NCBI GenBank assembly: GCA_963768415.1
Contig: CAVYHX010000005.1
Span: forward strand, 22,681 to 86,680
DNA from: CAVYHX01 sp963768415
GTDB taxonomy: Bacteria > Pseudomonadota > Gammaproteobacteria > UBA9214
DNA: 64,000 nucleotides
Reading direction: 5' to 3'
A program made the translations under genes and the position numbers. The notes beneath the pieces were generated by a model. It was given only the letters and a program-made list of their open reading frames with translations, did no database searches and had not been told where the DNA came from. Numbering within the stretch: position 1 is the stretch's first letter; every line of letters starts with the position of its first letter. Below are positions 7,366-17,068 of the stretch, piece after piece.

Positions 7366-8361
7366 ATGAATACAGGCCAGATGCACGGCGTATTTCTCGA
7401 TCTTGCCACGGTAGACAGGGATGACCTCGACCTGCAGTCACTGCGCAACGAACTGCCCGAATGGACATTCCACGCAACAACGGAACCGGGCAGTGTCGGC
7501 CCGCGCATCGCGCACGCCGCTGTCGTTGCATGTAACAAGGTAAGGATTGATGATCGTGACCTGAGGACAGCCCCTGATCTCAAGCTCATCTGCATCGCGG
7601 CCACGGGTACCAACAATATTGATCTGGAAGCGGCCCGGGCGCGTAATATTACGGTCTGCAATGTCCAGGCATATGCCACGGACTCCGTCGTGGAACATGT
7701 ATTCGCAGTCATACTTGCACTCACCCACAGGCTGTCCGAATACCGCGACGCCGTCCAGCGTGGGGCCTGGCAGCAGGCTGGCAACTTCTGCCTGCTGGAT
7801 TTTCCCATTCGGGAACTGACCGGACAAACACTGGGAATTGTCGGCTACGGAGAACTCGGCAAGGCCGTCGCGCGCATGGGCACCGCATTCGGTATGCAGG
7901 TACTGATTGCACAGCGCCCCGGCACACCACTGCAGCCAGGACGCACACCCCTGCACGAGCTGCTGGCGCAGTCACATATCGTGAGCCTGCACTGCCCGCT
8001 CACCGGGGAGACCCGCGGCCTGATCGGTGCTGCGGAACTCAACCTGATGCGCAGCGATGCCATACTCGTCAACACCGCACGCGGCGGCATCGTCGATGAA
8101 GCGGCGCTCTCCGCGGCGCTGCTGTCAGGGCAGCTGGCGGGGGCCGCGGTAGATGTACTGACCGAGGAACCCCCGCGCAGCGGCAACCCGCTGCTGGCAC
8201 TGTCACTACCCAACCTGATTGTAACGCCCCATATTGCCTGGGCCGGTATCCGGAGCCGCCAGCGGCTGATCAACGAGATCGCCGGCAATATTCGGGCTTT
8301 CCTCGATGGTCACCCGCACAATGTTGTGCAGGCCCGGGGCGCCAGGGGCCTGGCAACATGA
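7366..8361 (+). CDS. D-2-hydroxyacid dehydrogenase (glycerate dehydrogenase-like)
   Basis: A 331-residue NAD-dependent D-2-hydroxyacid dehydrogenase. The Rossmann motif is GIVGYGELG (about residue 160). The catalytic Arg is in NTARGGIVDE, the catalytic Glu in LTEEPP, and the catalytic His in TPHIAW. The pattern IAATGTNNIDLEAAR is typical of hydroxypyruvate/glycerate dehydrogenases (HprA type), so that is my best guess at substrate. It overlaps the next gene, yggS, by four bases (ATGA), indicating translational coupling. Confidence 0.88.
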   Translation: MNTGQMHGVFLDLATVDRDDLDLQSLRNELPEWTFHATTEPGSVGPRIAHAAVVACNKVRIDDRDLRTAPDLKLICIAATGTNNIDLEAARARNITVCNVQAYATDSVVEHVFAVILALTHRLSEYRDAVQRGAWQQAGNFCLLDFPIRELTGQTLGIVGYGELGKAVARMGTAFGMQVLIAQRPGTPLQPGRTPLHELLAQSHIVSLHCPLTGETRGLIGAAELNLMRSDAILVNTARGGIVDEAALSAALLSGQLAGAAVDVLTEEPPRSGNPLLALSLPNLIVTPHIAWAGIRSRQRLINEIAGNIRAFLDGHPHNVVQARGARGLAT

Positions 8362-9071
8362 CACCGGCAGCGGGCACGATCAGCCACAATCTCGAGGCCG
8401 TAATCGAACGGATACACCGTGCCGCTGCAGTTGCCGGCAGAAAACCTGATGAAATCAGGCTGATTGCCGTATCGAAATACATGACGCCGGACCTGGTCCG
8501 GCAGGCAATCGCGGCAGGCCAGCGCTGCTTTGGTGAAAACACAGTGCAGGATGCACAGACAAAACAGCAGTTGCTGGACGACCCCGCGACCGAGTGGCAT
8601 TTTATCGGCCATCTGCAATCCAACAAGGCACGCTTCATTCCGGGCAACTTCGCCTGGTTGCATACCCTGGACAGCCTCAAGCTGGCCACCAGACTGTCCG
8701 GCTGCATATCCGTAACGACACCGGCACTGAATGTCCTGCTGCAGATCAATATTGCCGATGATCCCGCCAAGTCCGGTCTGTCCGCCAGCCGTGTATACCC
8801 CTTTGTAGATGAATTTCTGCGCACAGAACTCCCGGGAATCCGGTTACGCGGGTTGATGACCATCGGGCGCAGCGCGGCGTCTCCGGAAGAACGCCGTCGA
8901 GACTTCAGCGCGTTACGCGATCTGCGTGACCGCTGCGCTGCACGTTTTGGCGCAGATCATTTTCAGGAACTTTCCATGGGTATGAGCAGTGATTTCGAAA
9001 TCGCCATCGCCGAGGGCGCCACCATGGTCAGGGTAGGCACTGCAATTTTCGGCGCCCGGCCGGGCCATTGA
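8358..9071 (+). CDS. yggS: YggS/PLPBP family pyridoxal phosphate homeostasis protein
   Basis: A 237-residue single-domain PLP-binding protein of the YggS/PROSC family. It holds pyridoxal 5'-phosphate on Lys40 in IRLIAVSKY, has FGENTVQDA and EWHFIGHLQSNKA, and ends with the phosphate-binding stretch LSMGMSSDFEIAIAEGATMVRVGTAIFG-type motif (key residues MGMS-D and G-T-VR-G). Such proteins keep free PLP levels in balance and have no known catalysis. It follows the dehydrogenase with a 4-base overlap. Confidence 0.93.
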   Translation: MTPAAGTISHNLEAVIERIHRAAAVAGRKPDEIRLIAVSKYMTPDLVRQAIAAGQRCFGENTVQDAQTKQQLLDDPATEWHFIGHLQSNKARFIPGNFAWLHTLDSLKLATRLSGCISVTTPALNVLLQINIADDPAKSGLSASRVYPFVDEFLRTELPGIRLRGLMTIGRSAASPEERRRDFSALRDLRDRCAARFGADHFQELSMGMSSDFEIAIAEGATMVRVGTAIFGARPGH

Positions 9072-9243
9072 TACGCAGTCCGTCATATAACCGACTGCAT
9101 TCAGGTGTTTATTCCCCGCCGCTGTACAGGCATCCGCAGCCACATACAGCATATTCACTTACTGGCGGAATCCAGTACAATGACGGCCAACACGGCAGGC
9201 AGAATATTTCGCCGGACTGCCGCACAATACCGAGGAGCGATAA

Positions 9244-9747
9244 ATGACAGTACTTGACGGGACAACTTCCTTCTGGGTCATTGGACTGCTGAGTTTTCTG
9301 CTGGGCGGCACACTGGGCTGTATCGTCGCTTACCTCATTAACACCCGGCATGGCAGGACGCGCAAACTGCAGGAAGAGCTTGATCAACTCAAGGATCGAT
9401 TCACGGATTACCGTGACCAGGTGACCCAGCATTTCATGCGCACCTCGGAACTGGTACAGGAAATGACCCAAAGTTACCGGTCCGTGTACGAACACCTGGC
9501 CACCGGCGCCCAGCAATTATGCGGCGAAGAAGCGCCCGGCCCCCGGATCGGCGCAGCGCACACAGGAAAACTGGGAACCGCACCGGAAACCGGCACGGAT
9601 CTCAAAGATGTGGAATCAGAAGCCGAGGCATGCGCAGCCGAAATCAACGATCTGGCCAGCGAAATTGATGATTTACTGGGTGAAGAGCCCAGGGTCCCTG
9701 ATCTGGATCGCAGGGCGGGGCAAGACAACACTCTCCACCCGCACTAG
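9244..9747 (+). CDS. zapG: ZapG/YhcB (DUF1043) membrane-anchored division protein
   Basis: A 167-residue inner-membrane protein: one transmembrane helix at about residues 10-32 (FWVIGLLSFLLGGTLGCIVAYLI), then a coiled-coil-like region (KLQEELDQLKDRFTDYRDQV) and the family stretch FMRTSELVQEMTQSYRSVYEHLATGA. The remaining third is acidic and low in complexity. In E. coli YhcB/ZapG links cell division with envelope synthesis. GAGGAG (9232-9237) precedes the ATG. It has its own upstream spacer of 170 bases in which I see no clear promoter. Confidence 0.85.
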   Translation: MTVLDGTTSFWVIGLLSFLLGGTLGCIVAYLINTRHGRTRKLQEELDQLKDRFTDYRDQVTQHFMRTSELVQEMTQSYRSVYEHLATGAQQLCGEEAPGPRIGAAHTGKLGTAPETGTDLKDVESEAEACAAEINDLASEIDDLLGEEPRVPDLDRRAGQDNTLHPH

Positions 9748-9755
9748 CGGTCACA

Positions 9756-10172
9756 CTACTCTCCGTACACCGTTACCGTAATCCTGCGCCGCTGCTTGTG
9801 GCGGCGGTGTTCCCATAAATACACACCCTGCCATGTCCCCAGTTCACACTGTCCTGCAGTAACCGGCAGGGTGAGGTCGGTATGTGTCAGCACAGCCCGC
9901 ACATGGGCCGGCATGTCATCCGGACCTTCCGCCGTATGCTCGAACAGGGGATCCCCGTCAGGCACCAGCCGCGCCATAAAACGCTCCAGATCCATGCGCA
10001 CATCCGGATCGGCATTCTCGCACAGCATCAGTGACGCACTGGTGTGCTGCAGGTAGACATGGCATATGCCGGTACGGACACCGGACTTTTGCACCTGCTG
10101 CTGTATCAAATCTGTTATCTGAAAAGATCCCCGGCCACCGGCGGCAACGGGAAAGGATTCCTGGTAAACCAT
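9756..10172 (-). CDS. YjbQ family protein (UPF0047)
   Basis: A 138-residue protein of the YjbQ/UPF0047 family; E. coli YjbQ shows weak thiamine-phosphate synthase activity. The family residues are present: HVYLQHTSASLMLCENAD in the middle, DLERFMARLVPD, and the C-terminal GTWQGVYLWEHR. I chose the ATG at 10170-10172 because family members start just there. Its start overlaps the stop of the small upstream gene by one base (TGATG), so the two are translationally coupled. It ends eight bases from the opposing zapG. Confidence 0.87.
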   Translation of the reverse strand: MVYQESFPVAAGGRGSFQITDLIQQQVQKSGVRTGICHVYLQHTSASLMLCENADPDVRMDLERFMARLVPDGDPLFEHTAEGPDDMPAHVRAVLTHTDLTLPVTAGQCELGTWQGVYLWEHRRHKQRRRITVTVYGE

Positions 10173-10411
10173 CAGCGCCCGCACACCCCGTTGTAGGCCG
10201 CCATGATGGAAATCAGCTCCGCCAGCACCTCGGCGCGCTGTTCTGCATCGAGTGCCGCGACCTCCGGGAAAAACCGGCCGGCCTCCAGCAACTCGATGTA
10301 ATTCGACACCCGGATACAACCGTATCCACAAAGCGTCTCCACACATTCCTCAACCAGCCCTGAATGATGCTCGACCTGCCTGGAATAACTCGCGCTGGAA
10401 TTGGAAATCAT
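10172..10411 (-). CDS. Small conserved-looking hypothetical protein upstream of yjbQ
   Basis: A 79-residue cytoplasmic protein that I do not recognise. It is mostly helical by eye, with acidic residues and a striking CVETLCGYGCIRVSNYIELL segment (three cysteines), then a glutamate-rich helix DAEQRAEVLAELISIM. The start at 10409-10411 (MISNSSASYSRQV) is preceded by AAGG; longer starts up to 10489 are possible. The stop is fused to the yjbQ start (TGATG), which supports a real gene and a shared function with YjbQ. Confidence 0.6.
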   Translation of the reverse strand: MISNSSASYSRQVEHHSGLVEECVETLCGYGCIRVSNYIELLEAGRFFPEVAALDAEQRAEVLAELISIMAAYNGVCGR

Positions 10412-10586
10412 AAGTAACCTTATGCGCCTCTGGAGATTCGGGACTAGCGCTGCCCGTTCATGGACAGTTGAATCCTGTACCTGCATCACAGACTTTCACC
10501 CCCGGGCTTATTAAGCTGTTTCTCAACACCCGGGGAAACTGTTATCTGAATGATACCAGCTCCAGACGGCCACGGAGAACAGCACC

Positions 10587-11090
10587 ATGAGAACCAGAAT
10601 TATTTCAATAATTTCAATACTGTGCACTCACACTCTGCTCGTCGCCTGCAGCATCAATCCGGCCGCCGACAGTGACTTCAGTCCCGCGACCGGCAGCGCG
10701 ATTCCCGCACTGGACCCGACACAGGTTCATTTCATCGCCTGGGTACCGCGCGACCAGGCACAGACGGCTGCCGTTGCCAGGGCACTCACACACATCGCCG
10801 TGGGAAATGCCCGGGAAAAAACCGGTAACGAGTTGTGTGGTGGAACCTGGCTACTCAACGGTACAGTCACGGGACGCGTGGAACCCACACCGGTCCGGTC
10901 ACCCGCAACATCCGGTGGCTATGCCGCATGGTATTACCGCATCAGCCACCAGCCCGGTTTTCACGGTTGCGCCAGCCAGACGCCCGCCCAACTGTATCTG
11001 CACGATGCAGGCAAACCTGCCGGCCTGGATGATCATCACACCGGCCACGCAGGAAAACCGGCACTGCGGAAGATATCAAAGGGACTCTGA
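10587..11090 (+). CDS. Hypothetical lipoprotein
   Basis: A 167-residue protein with a lipoprotein signal: a hydrophobic start (RIISIISILCTHTLLVAC) with lipobox LLVAC, so the mature protein would begin at Cys21. The mature part has two further cysteines (ELCGGTW and GFHGCAS) that could form a disulfide, and no family that I recognise. Codon use is normal for the region. Its end overlaps the end of the opposing brkB gene by 15 bases. GGAGAACAGCACC precedes the ATG. Confidence 0.65.
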   Translation: MRTRIISIISILCTHTLLVACSINPAADSDFSPATGSAIPALDPTQVHFIAWVPRDQAQTAAVARALTHIAVGNAREKTGNELCGGTWLLNGTVTGRVEPTPVRSPATSGGYAAWYYRISHQPGFHGCASQTPAQLYLHDAGKPAGLDDHHTGHAGKPALRKISKGL

Positions 11091-12504
11091 CCCTGCTGGA
11101 GTAATCGCAGCCTGTTCCCGCACAGCGGGTTCTATCTCATCGACCGTGGCGGCAATTGTCTCCGGCATGGACGCAGTGTCCAGCACCAGGTCCCTGAGCG
11201 TCTTGTCACCCAGTGCAGTCTTCGCGGCATCATTCAATTGCGACATCAACCGGTCGACTACGGCCAGCGGCACCAGATGCTGCAGACTCAGGAACCGGCT
11301 TTCGCCAGCAGCACGAATATCCGCCAGCAGGTCGACCAGGCGGATGGTCCCTGATGTCATGCACGGGCAAATAGACCGGCGGTTCTTCTTGGCTAATCTC
11401 GGCCAGGTAGCCGGCATCAACCAGAAACCGGATGGCTCGATGCACCGGCTCGCCGGGCAGATCCATCCGCTCGATGAACTGGTCGAGGTTCCAGGGCGGC
11501 TTGTTATGGCAGTGGTTGTAACCGGCAAGATACATGATCTGCAGTGCAAGCCGTTCACGCATGCGATTACTCAGCACCAGCCGCACCCGATTCATCGTCA
11601 TGTATTTCGGGAATTGCACGAAAAAGGCTATCTGCGACCCAACCAGCAGAATCAGCCAGCTCAGATACATCCAGATAAGCAGTAAAATCATTATGGCGAA
11701 GCTGGAATAAATCGCCGCATACTTCGATGACGTGGCAATGAACTGCGCAAAACCCCAACCGGTCGCTTTCCACAGCACCCCGGCAATCACACCACCCACC
11801 AGTGCGGCACCCAGCTGTACGTGCGTATTGGGGATAAAGATATAAATCAGGGTAAAGGCAACGCAGACCAGGATATACGGTACCAGCTTGCTACCGTACA
11901 ACAGCAACGTACCGAATGGCTCCAGCGTCATCAGCTGTTGCGCAAGATCCATGTTGACGACGGCAGCGGCAAAGCCGATAGCGCTGAAGATGAGTACCGG
12001 GCCGATAAGGATAACACTCAGATAATTGCTGAAGCGCTGTGTAATCGAGCGCAGCCGGTCTACCTGCCAGACAAAATTGAATGCGGCTTCGATTTTCTGG
12101 ACCAGGGCGATGACTGTATATATCAGCAGGGCAAAACCCAGCGACCCGAGGACGCCGACTTTGACATTTTCCACAAACCCGATGATGTTCTGCGTTACCT
12201 CGGCCCCCTTTGGACCGAGCGGCGCCAGCAGGTTGAACAGCAGGGGCTCGACCTTGTTATGCACGCCAAACCCCTTGAGCACGGAGAAACTGACTGCCAG
12301 CAGCGGCACAATCGACAGGAGCGTCGTGTACACAAGACTCATGGCCCTGAGGTTCAACTGGCCACCCATAAGCTCCCGGAACAACATGTGTGTAACACGC
12401 AGCACGAAAACCACCGTCCTGCGCAGGCCGCCAAGAAGACGCAGGTCATCGTCCCAGACAAATCTTTTAATCCGGGCCATCTGTTCGAAGAGTCCCTGTG
12501 TCAT
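11076..12504 (-). CDS. YihY/virulence factor BrkB family membrane protein, frameshifted
   Basis: An inner-membrane protein of about 475 residues of the YihY/BrkB family (formerly mis-called RNase BN). Membrane segments are visible at LRAMSLVYTTLLSIVPLLAV, VLGSLGFALLIYTVIALV, YLSVILIGPVLIFSAIGFAA, LVPYILVCVAFTLIYIFI, LGAALVGGVIAGVLW and MILLLIWMYLSWLILLVG. A soluble winged-helix-like tail follows. The frame changes at about 11349-11351, where a GGG run on the coding strand seems to hold one G too many; beyond it the tail continues (TIRLVDLLADIRAAGESRF). The total length is 3n+1, as one extra base predicts. Start at 12502-12504 chosen for family length; 12478-12480 is an alternative. Confidence 0.85.
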
Positions 12505-12810
12505 GACAAAATTCCTGTACTGCGTCACATTGACATTGCCTGGATTCCCGGCCGCTCCGCATGCACGGCAGCGACACCTGGCAGGTGCTTCGAGACCCGC
12601 CGGGGCCAGTCCGTTGATTATCGGGATATTACCACCATTCCACGACCCCACGCCCACCGCAGCCAGGTTTCAATTCATGTCGCCCGCAGGACATGCCCGG
12701 TCAGGCCGGCCCGCGCAACCACTTATGCAGGTATTAAAGCCGGAGGCCGGAATTGCCGATAGAACGGAACGGGACATATTGAGAATCAAGCCGGGGCACG
12801 AGCAATCTTT

Positions 12811-14418
12811 ATGAGTGAAAATACTGCAGACAAGCCACGCTTGCTGATCGTGGATGACTCCAAGGTTATCCGGGTCACAGCCCGTAAAATCCTGCGTGAC
12901 CATTTCGAGACCACCGAGGCCGTGGATGGCGAGAATGCATGGGAAATCCTTTCAGGTGAGGAGACCTTTTCGATGGTTGTCACCGACCTGACCATGCCGA
13001 GGCTCGACGGATTCGGACTGCTTGAACGTATCCGCAATTCAACGCAACCACAGATAAGCAATCTCCCGGTCATTGTCATAACCGGCGCCAATGATTCCGA
13101 CACTATCAAGGAACGTGCACGCCAGGCCGGCGCGACCGATTTCATCGGCAAACCCTTCGATTCAGTTCATCTGCTGGCACGCACTCAGGCACATGCCAGT
13201 TCGCACTCCGCCGCCAGTACGCTCGAGAAAGAAAAGGTTACCCTGGAAGAGAAATCCCTGATCGACCCGCTGACAGGGCTTGCCAATGAAACTGCGTTTA
13301 TGGAACGCAGTTACCAGCAACTGTCTTATGCAATCCGGCACGGCACCAGTCTGTCGATGTTCCGCCTCGAGATAGACGATTACGGTGACCTGTTTGCACA
13401 GTATGGAGACAATGTTTCCGAACTCGTCATCAAGGCGGTTACCATGGTATTGCAAGCTGCGATCCGCCAGGAAGACACGGCCGCGCGTATCGGTACTGCC
13501 CGGTTCGCATTGTTGCTGCCCGGCATGAACAACACCGGTATACGCGCTCTGGCAGAGCGCATTAACCGGGACATCAGTTCGCGCATTATCAGACACGAGG
13601 GGGCGAGGATCCGCGTAACAGTCAGCATCGGTATTGCCTCGCCGGATATCAGGCGCAACACGCGCTTCGAGGAATTACTCTCGATTGGCGACCAGCGCCT
13701 GGCCCATGCCATCTCCCAGGGCGGCAATCAGGTGGTATTCAAAGACCCCGAAATAATTTCCACACCGGGCAAAAAGGCAATCTTTACCAGCGACACGTCG
13801 ATATTTGAAGAGGAAGACGCCAATCCGGTCGGTGTAAAACCGGCGCGCAAGCCTTTCGATATCGACGAGTTACTCAAGAACGGGGCGGAAATCGAGGAGG
13901 TGGAGGCATTCACCCCCGAGCCAACGATCGGCTATCTCGATCCTCCCGGGACTGCTGGACCCGGCAGCAAGGAAAGCGAGAAACCCCTGCCCACGCTGTT
14001 TGCCGGCCCGGTCCCTGACATCGCAACCAGAATCGACGTGGCAGAACCGCGTCCGGATGTCTCCAGATCATCCAGCACAACCCGAATAACCGGATCAGCC
14101 GCTGAAAGCACGGGTATGGCGCGCACCTCCCCGGCCAGGAGTAACCCGCCTGCCGGCAGTCCCGGTGCCGGGAAGCCTGTGCCCGGGAGGCCCGTGCCCG
14201 GGAAGCCCGTGCCTGGGAAGCCCATGCCCGGGAAACCCGTAACCGCAGCACCTGCAGCCACAAAAAACGTGGCTGCCAAGCCACCACCCGGCGCCACCGA
14301 CAGCACAGTCAGGCCGCGCGCGACACAGATCGAGAGCATCGAGGTCATACCCGACGAAGGCAGCGGTCTAATGCGCCTGATATTCACCCTGTTCACCCCC
14401 TGGAACTGGTTCAGATAA
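12811..14418 (+). CDS. Response regulator with degenerate GGDEF domain and PGKPV repeats
   Basis: A 535-residue protein. Residues 8-130 are an intact REC domain (LLIVDDSKVIR, phosphoacceptor Asp in VVTDLTMPRLDGFG, ITGAND, FIGKPF). Residues about 145-310 are GGDEF-like (SLIDPLTGLANETAF), but the signature is GTARF (about residue 229) and so lacks the catalytic acid; diguanylate cyclase activity is unlikely. The rest is a low-complexity tail rich in Pro, Ala and Ser, with five PG(K/R)P(V/M) repeats around residues 455-480, and it ends in a hydrophobic stretch LMRLIFTLFTPWNWFR that may touch the membrane. The gene stands before yajQ, a c-di-GMP binding protein gene, 160 bases away. Output is unknown. 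Confidence 0.85.
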   Translation: MSENTADKPRLLIVDDSKVIRVTARKILRDHFETTEAVDGENAWEILSGEETFSMVVTDLTMPRLDGFGLLERIRNSTQPQISNLPVIVITGANDSDTIKERARQAGATDFIGKPFDSVHLLARTQAHASSHSAASTLEKEKVTLEEKSLIDPLTGLANETAFMERSYQQLSYAIRHGTSLSMFRLEIDDYGDLFAQYGDNVSELVIKAVTMVLQAAIRQEDTAARIGTARFALLLPGMNNTGIRALAERINRDISSRIIRHEGARIRVTVSIGIASPDIRRNTRFEELLSIGDQRLAHAISQGGNQVVFKDPEIISTPGKKAIFTSDTSIFEEEDANPVGVKPARKPFDIDELLKNGAEIEEVEAFTPEPTIGYLDPPGTAGPGSKESEKPLPTLFAGPVPDIATRIDVAEPRPDVSRSSSTTRITGSAAESTGMARTSPARSNPPAGSPGAGKPVPGRPVPGKPVPGKPMPGKPVTAAPAATKNVAAKPPPGATDSTVRPRATQIESIEVIPDEGSGLMRLIFTLFTPWNWFR

Positions 14419-14580
14419 CAACTCCGGTCGCAACAATCATTCGGTGATAATCCGTACCCGCCTGTTTGCAGCCGGCGGCAGGCATATGACACCTGCCGGT
14501 AACCCGCCTATTTGTAGGCGCGGCGCTTATACATAATAATACAGCCTGACGCAGCAGCCAGCAGGAGCGGATGTCACACC

Positions 14581-15063
14581 ATGCCTTCATTCGATATCGT
14601 TTCAGAGGTTGACGAGCATGAAGTCGCCAATGCAGTCGATCAGACCAATCGCGAGGTCGGCAACCGGTTTGACTTCAAGGGCAGTGATTCACGGGTTGAA
14701 CTGAAAGAATCCACACTGACCCTGCACAGCGACAACGAATTCCAGATCAAGCAGATTCTCGATATCCTGCACAAAAAAATGGCAAAAAGGGGTATCGATA
14801 TCGCCGCATTATCTCAGGGAGACATCGTATCAAGCGGCAACAAGGCCAGCCTGGTGATCACCGTTTGCCAGGGGATAGACCAGGACATGGCCAGGAAAAT
14901 CGTCAAGCTATCCAAGGAAACGAAACTGAAAGTCCAGGCAAGTATTCAGGGCGACAAGGTGCGGATTACCGGTAAAAAACGCGATGACCTGCAAAATATC
15001 ATAGCAATGCTGGATGACGCCAAACTGGGCCTGCCGCTACAATATACAAACTTCCGCGACTAG
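14581..15063 (+). CDS. yajQ: YajQ family c-di-GMP/nucleotide-binding protein
   Basis: A 160-residue protein that matches YajQ over its full length: MPSFDIVSEVD at the start, RFDFKGSDSRVEL, LHKKMAKRGID, and the end KLGLPLQYTNFRD. Xanthomonas and Pseudomonas relatives bind c-di-GMP and act with a transcription factor; E. coli YajQ binds nucleotides. With the degenerate GGDEF regulator upstream, a role in c-di-GMP sensing is plausible here, though not shown. AGGAG lies at 14562-14566, rather far from the ATG. Confidence 0.95.
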   Translation: MPSFDIVSEVDEHEVANAVDQTNREVGNRFDFKGSDSRVELKESTLTLHSDNEFQIKQILDILHKKMAKRGIDIAALSQGDIVSSGNKASLVITVCQGIDQDMARKIVKLSKETKLKVQASIQGDKVRITGKKRDDLQNIIAMLDDAKLGLPLQYTNFRD

Positions 15064-15227
15064 ACCGGCAGCGCATCGCCCGGGTGATATTTCCCGCCGC
15101 CGGGACCTGCGGGATGCGACGCACCATGACGACGCATTACCGCCGGCAGCGGACAATATATTTCAGACTTGCCGCAAAGTGGACTAGAATATCGCCTTTC
15201 ACACTTAACGCAGGCAAGAACTCCATA

Positions 15228-15780
15228 ATGAATCAGCCAACAGAGTCCGGCAATGCGCATGCGGCCGCCAGAAAGAACAGCTATGACTATGATGAGTTGA
15301 TTGCCTGTGGCCACGGAAAAATATTCGGCCCGGGCAACGCCCAGCTGCCGCTGCCGAACATGCTGATGGTCGATCGAATTATCGAGATCAGCGAATCGGG
15401 GGGCAGCTACGGCAAGGGGCAACTTGTCGCCGAACTGGACATCAAACCCGAACTGTGGTTTTTTGGCTGCCACTTTGAAGGTGACCCGGTCATGCCGGGC
15501 TGTCTCGGTCTTGATGCAATGTGGCAGCTGGTCGGTTTTTATCTCGGCTGGGTCGGCGCACCGGGGCGTGGACGGGCACTTGGCGCAGGTGAGGTAAAAT
15601 TCACCGGTCAGGTAACTCCGAACAACCAGACTGGTCACTTACCGGATCAATATAAAACGCATTATTCAGCGCAAACTCAATATGGGAATTGCCGACGGCA
15701 TTATGGAAATAGATGGCCGTGAGATATACACGGCCAGCAGCCTGCGCGTCGGCTTGTTTACTTCAACAGATAATTTTTAG
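15228..15780 (+). CDS. fabA: 3-hydroxyacyl-ACP dehydratase/isomerase FabA, frameshifted
   Basis: FabA dehydrates 3-hydroxydecanoyl-ACP and isomerises the product, the branch point to unsaturated fatty acids. The core is unmistakable: LPLPNMLMVDRI, LWFFGCHFEGDPVMPGCLGL (catalytic His in GCHF, catalytic Asp in the LDAMWQ helix), GEVKFTGQV. Near 15630 the frame breaks; the missing C-terminal half continues in the next frame (VTYRINIKRII, MGIADGIMEIDGREIYTASS, VGLFTSTDNF) to the TAG at 15778-15780. Length over the whole span is 3n+1, as one extra base predicts, giving about 183 residues, close to the family. Nine bases separate it from fabB, the normal fabAB operon of gammaproteobacteria. Confidence 0.92.
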
Positions 15781-15789
15781 GAAACTATC

Positions 15790-17011
15790 ATGCGTCGTGT
15801 AGTTATTACAGGCATGGGCATTGTATCAAGCCTCGGAAACAACAAGGAAACGGTACGCTCCGCGCTGCACGAGGGACGCTCCGGTATTGAATATATACCG
15901 GAGTACAAAGACCTGGGCTTTCGCAGCCACGTGGCAGGTACTATTGATATCGACATAGAGGAACTCGATCGACCGCAAACTGCGGCGTTTCATGGGCAAC
16001 AGTGCGGCTTATAACTACATTGCCATGAAAGAAGCCATCGAAGACTCCGGACTCGATGATGACATGGTATCCAGTGTTCGCACCGGCCTGATAGCCGGTT
16101 CCGGAGGCGCGTCAACGGAAAATGTCGCGCTGGCCGTCGATACACTGCGTGCCAAGGGGCTCAGAAAGGTCGGGCCGTATATGGTCCCGCGCACCATGTC
16201 GAGCACCAACTCGGCCTGCCTGGCGACACCGTTCAAGATCCTCGGTGTGAACTACTCCATCAGTTCGGCCTGCTCCACCAGCGCCCATTGCATCGGGAAT
16301 GGCGCAGAATTGATCCAGTTCGGCAAGCAGGACATCATTTTTGCCGGTGGCGGCGAAGAACTGCACTGGACACTGACGCTGATGTTCGATGCCATGGGCG
16401 CACTGTCCTCGAAATACAATGATTCCCCGCAGACCGCTTCACGGCCTTATGACGCAACCCGTGATGGCTTTGTCATCGCCGGCGGTGGCGGCATGGTGGT
16501 ACTGGAAGAGCTGGAACATGCCCGGGCGCGCGGCGCGAAAATTTATGCCGAGCTGGTAGGTTATGGCGCCACCTCGGACGGTTATGACATGGTGCAACCC
16601 TCCGGCGAAGGTGCAACCCGCTGCATGCAGCAGGCGATGGCAACCATCGACGGGCCGGTGGACTATATCAATGCACATGGCACCAGCACACCGGTCGGTG
16701 ATATACGCGAACTGGAAGCAGTGCGTAATGTATTCGGTGATGATATCCCGAGGATTAGCTCGACAAAATCGCTCTCCGGTCACTCACTGGGTGCCGCAGG
16801 TGTACATGAAGCAATCTATTCCCTGCTCATGATGCAGGGCGATTTTATCAGCGCATCCGCCAACATTACCGAACTGGATCCCGCCGGTGCGGATTTCCCG
16901 ATTGTGCGTGAACGTATCGACAATGCCGGCCTGAATACCGTCATGTCCAACAGCTTCGGCTTTGGTGGCACCAACGCAACCCTGATATTCAGGCGCTGGC
17001 AGGACAGCTAG
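15790..17011 (+). CDS. fabB: 3-oxoacyl-ACP synthase I FabB, frameshifted
   Basis: FabB (KAS I) elongates unsaturated acyl-ACP after FabA. The catalytic triad is present: Cys in SSACSTSAH, His in NAHGTSTP, His in GHSLGAAG; the end NSFGFGGTNATLIFRR is typical. The first 60 residues (MRRVVITGMGIVSSLGNN) are in one frame and the rest in another; the break is near 15970, where IDRKLRRFMGNSAAYNYI continues. The whole span is 3n+1 bases and gives about 406 residues, exactly the usual FabB length, so one extra base is the simplest reading. AGGAA at 15779-15783 precedes the ATG. Confidence 0.94.
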
Positions 17012-17068
17012 CGCGCCCGGCCACTGCACCTGAAACTGCCCGGCAGCCAATGGCACGCCCCGGCAGTA

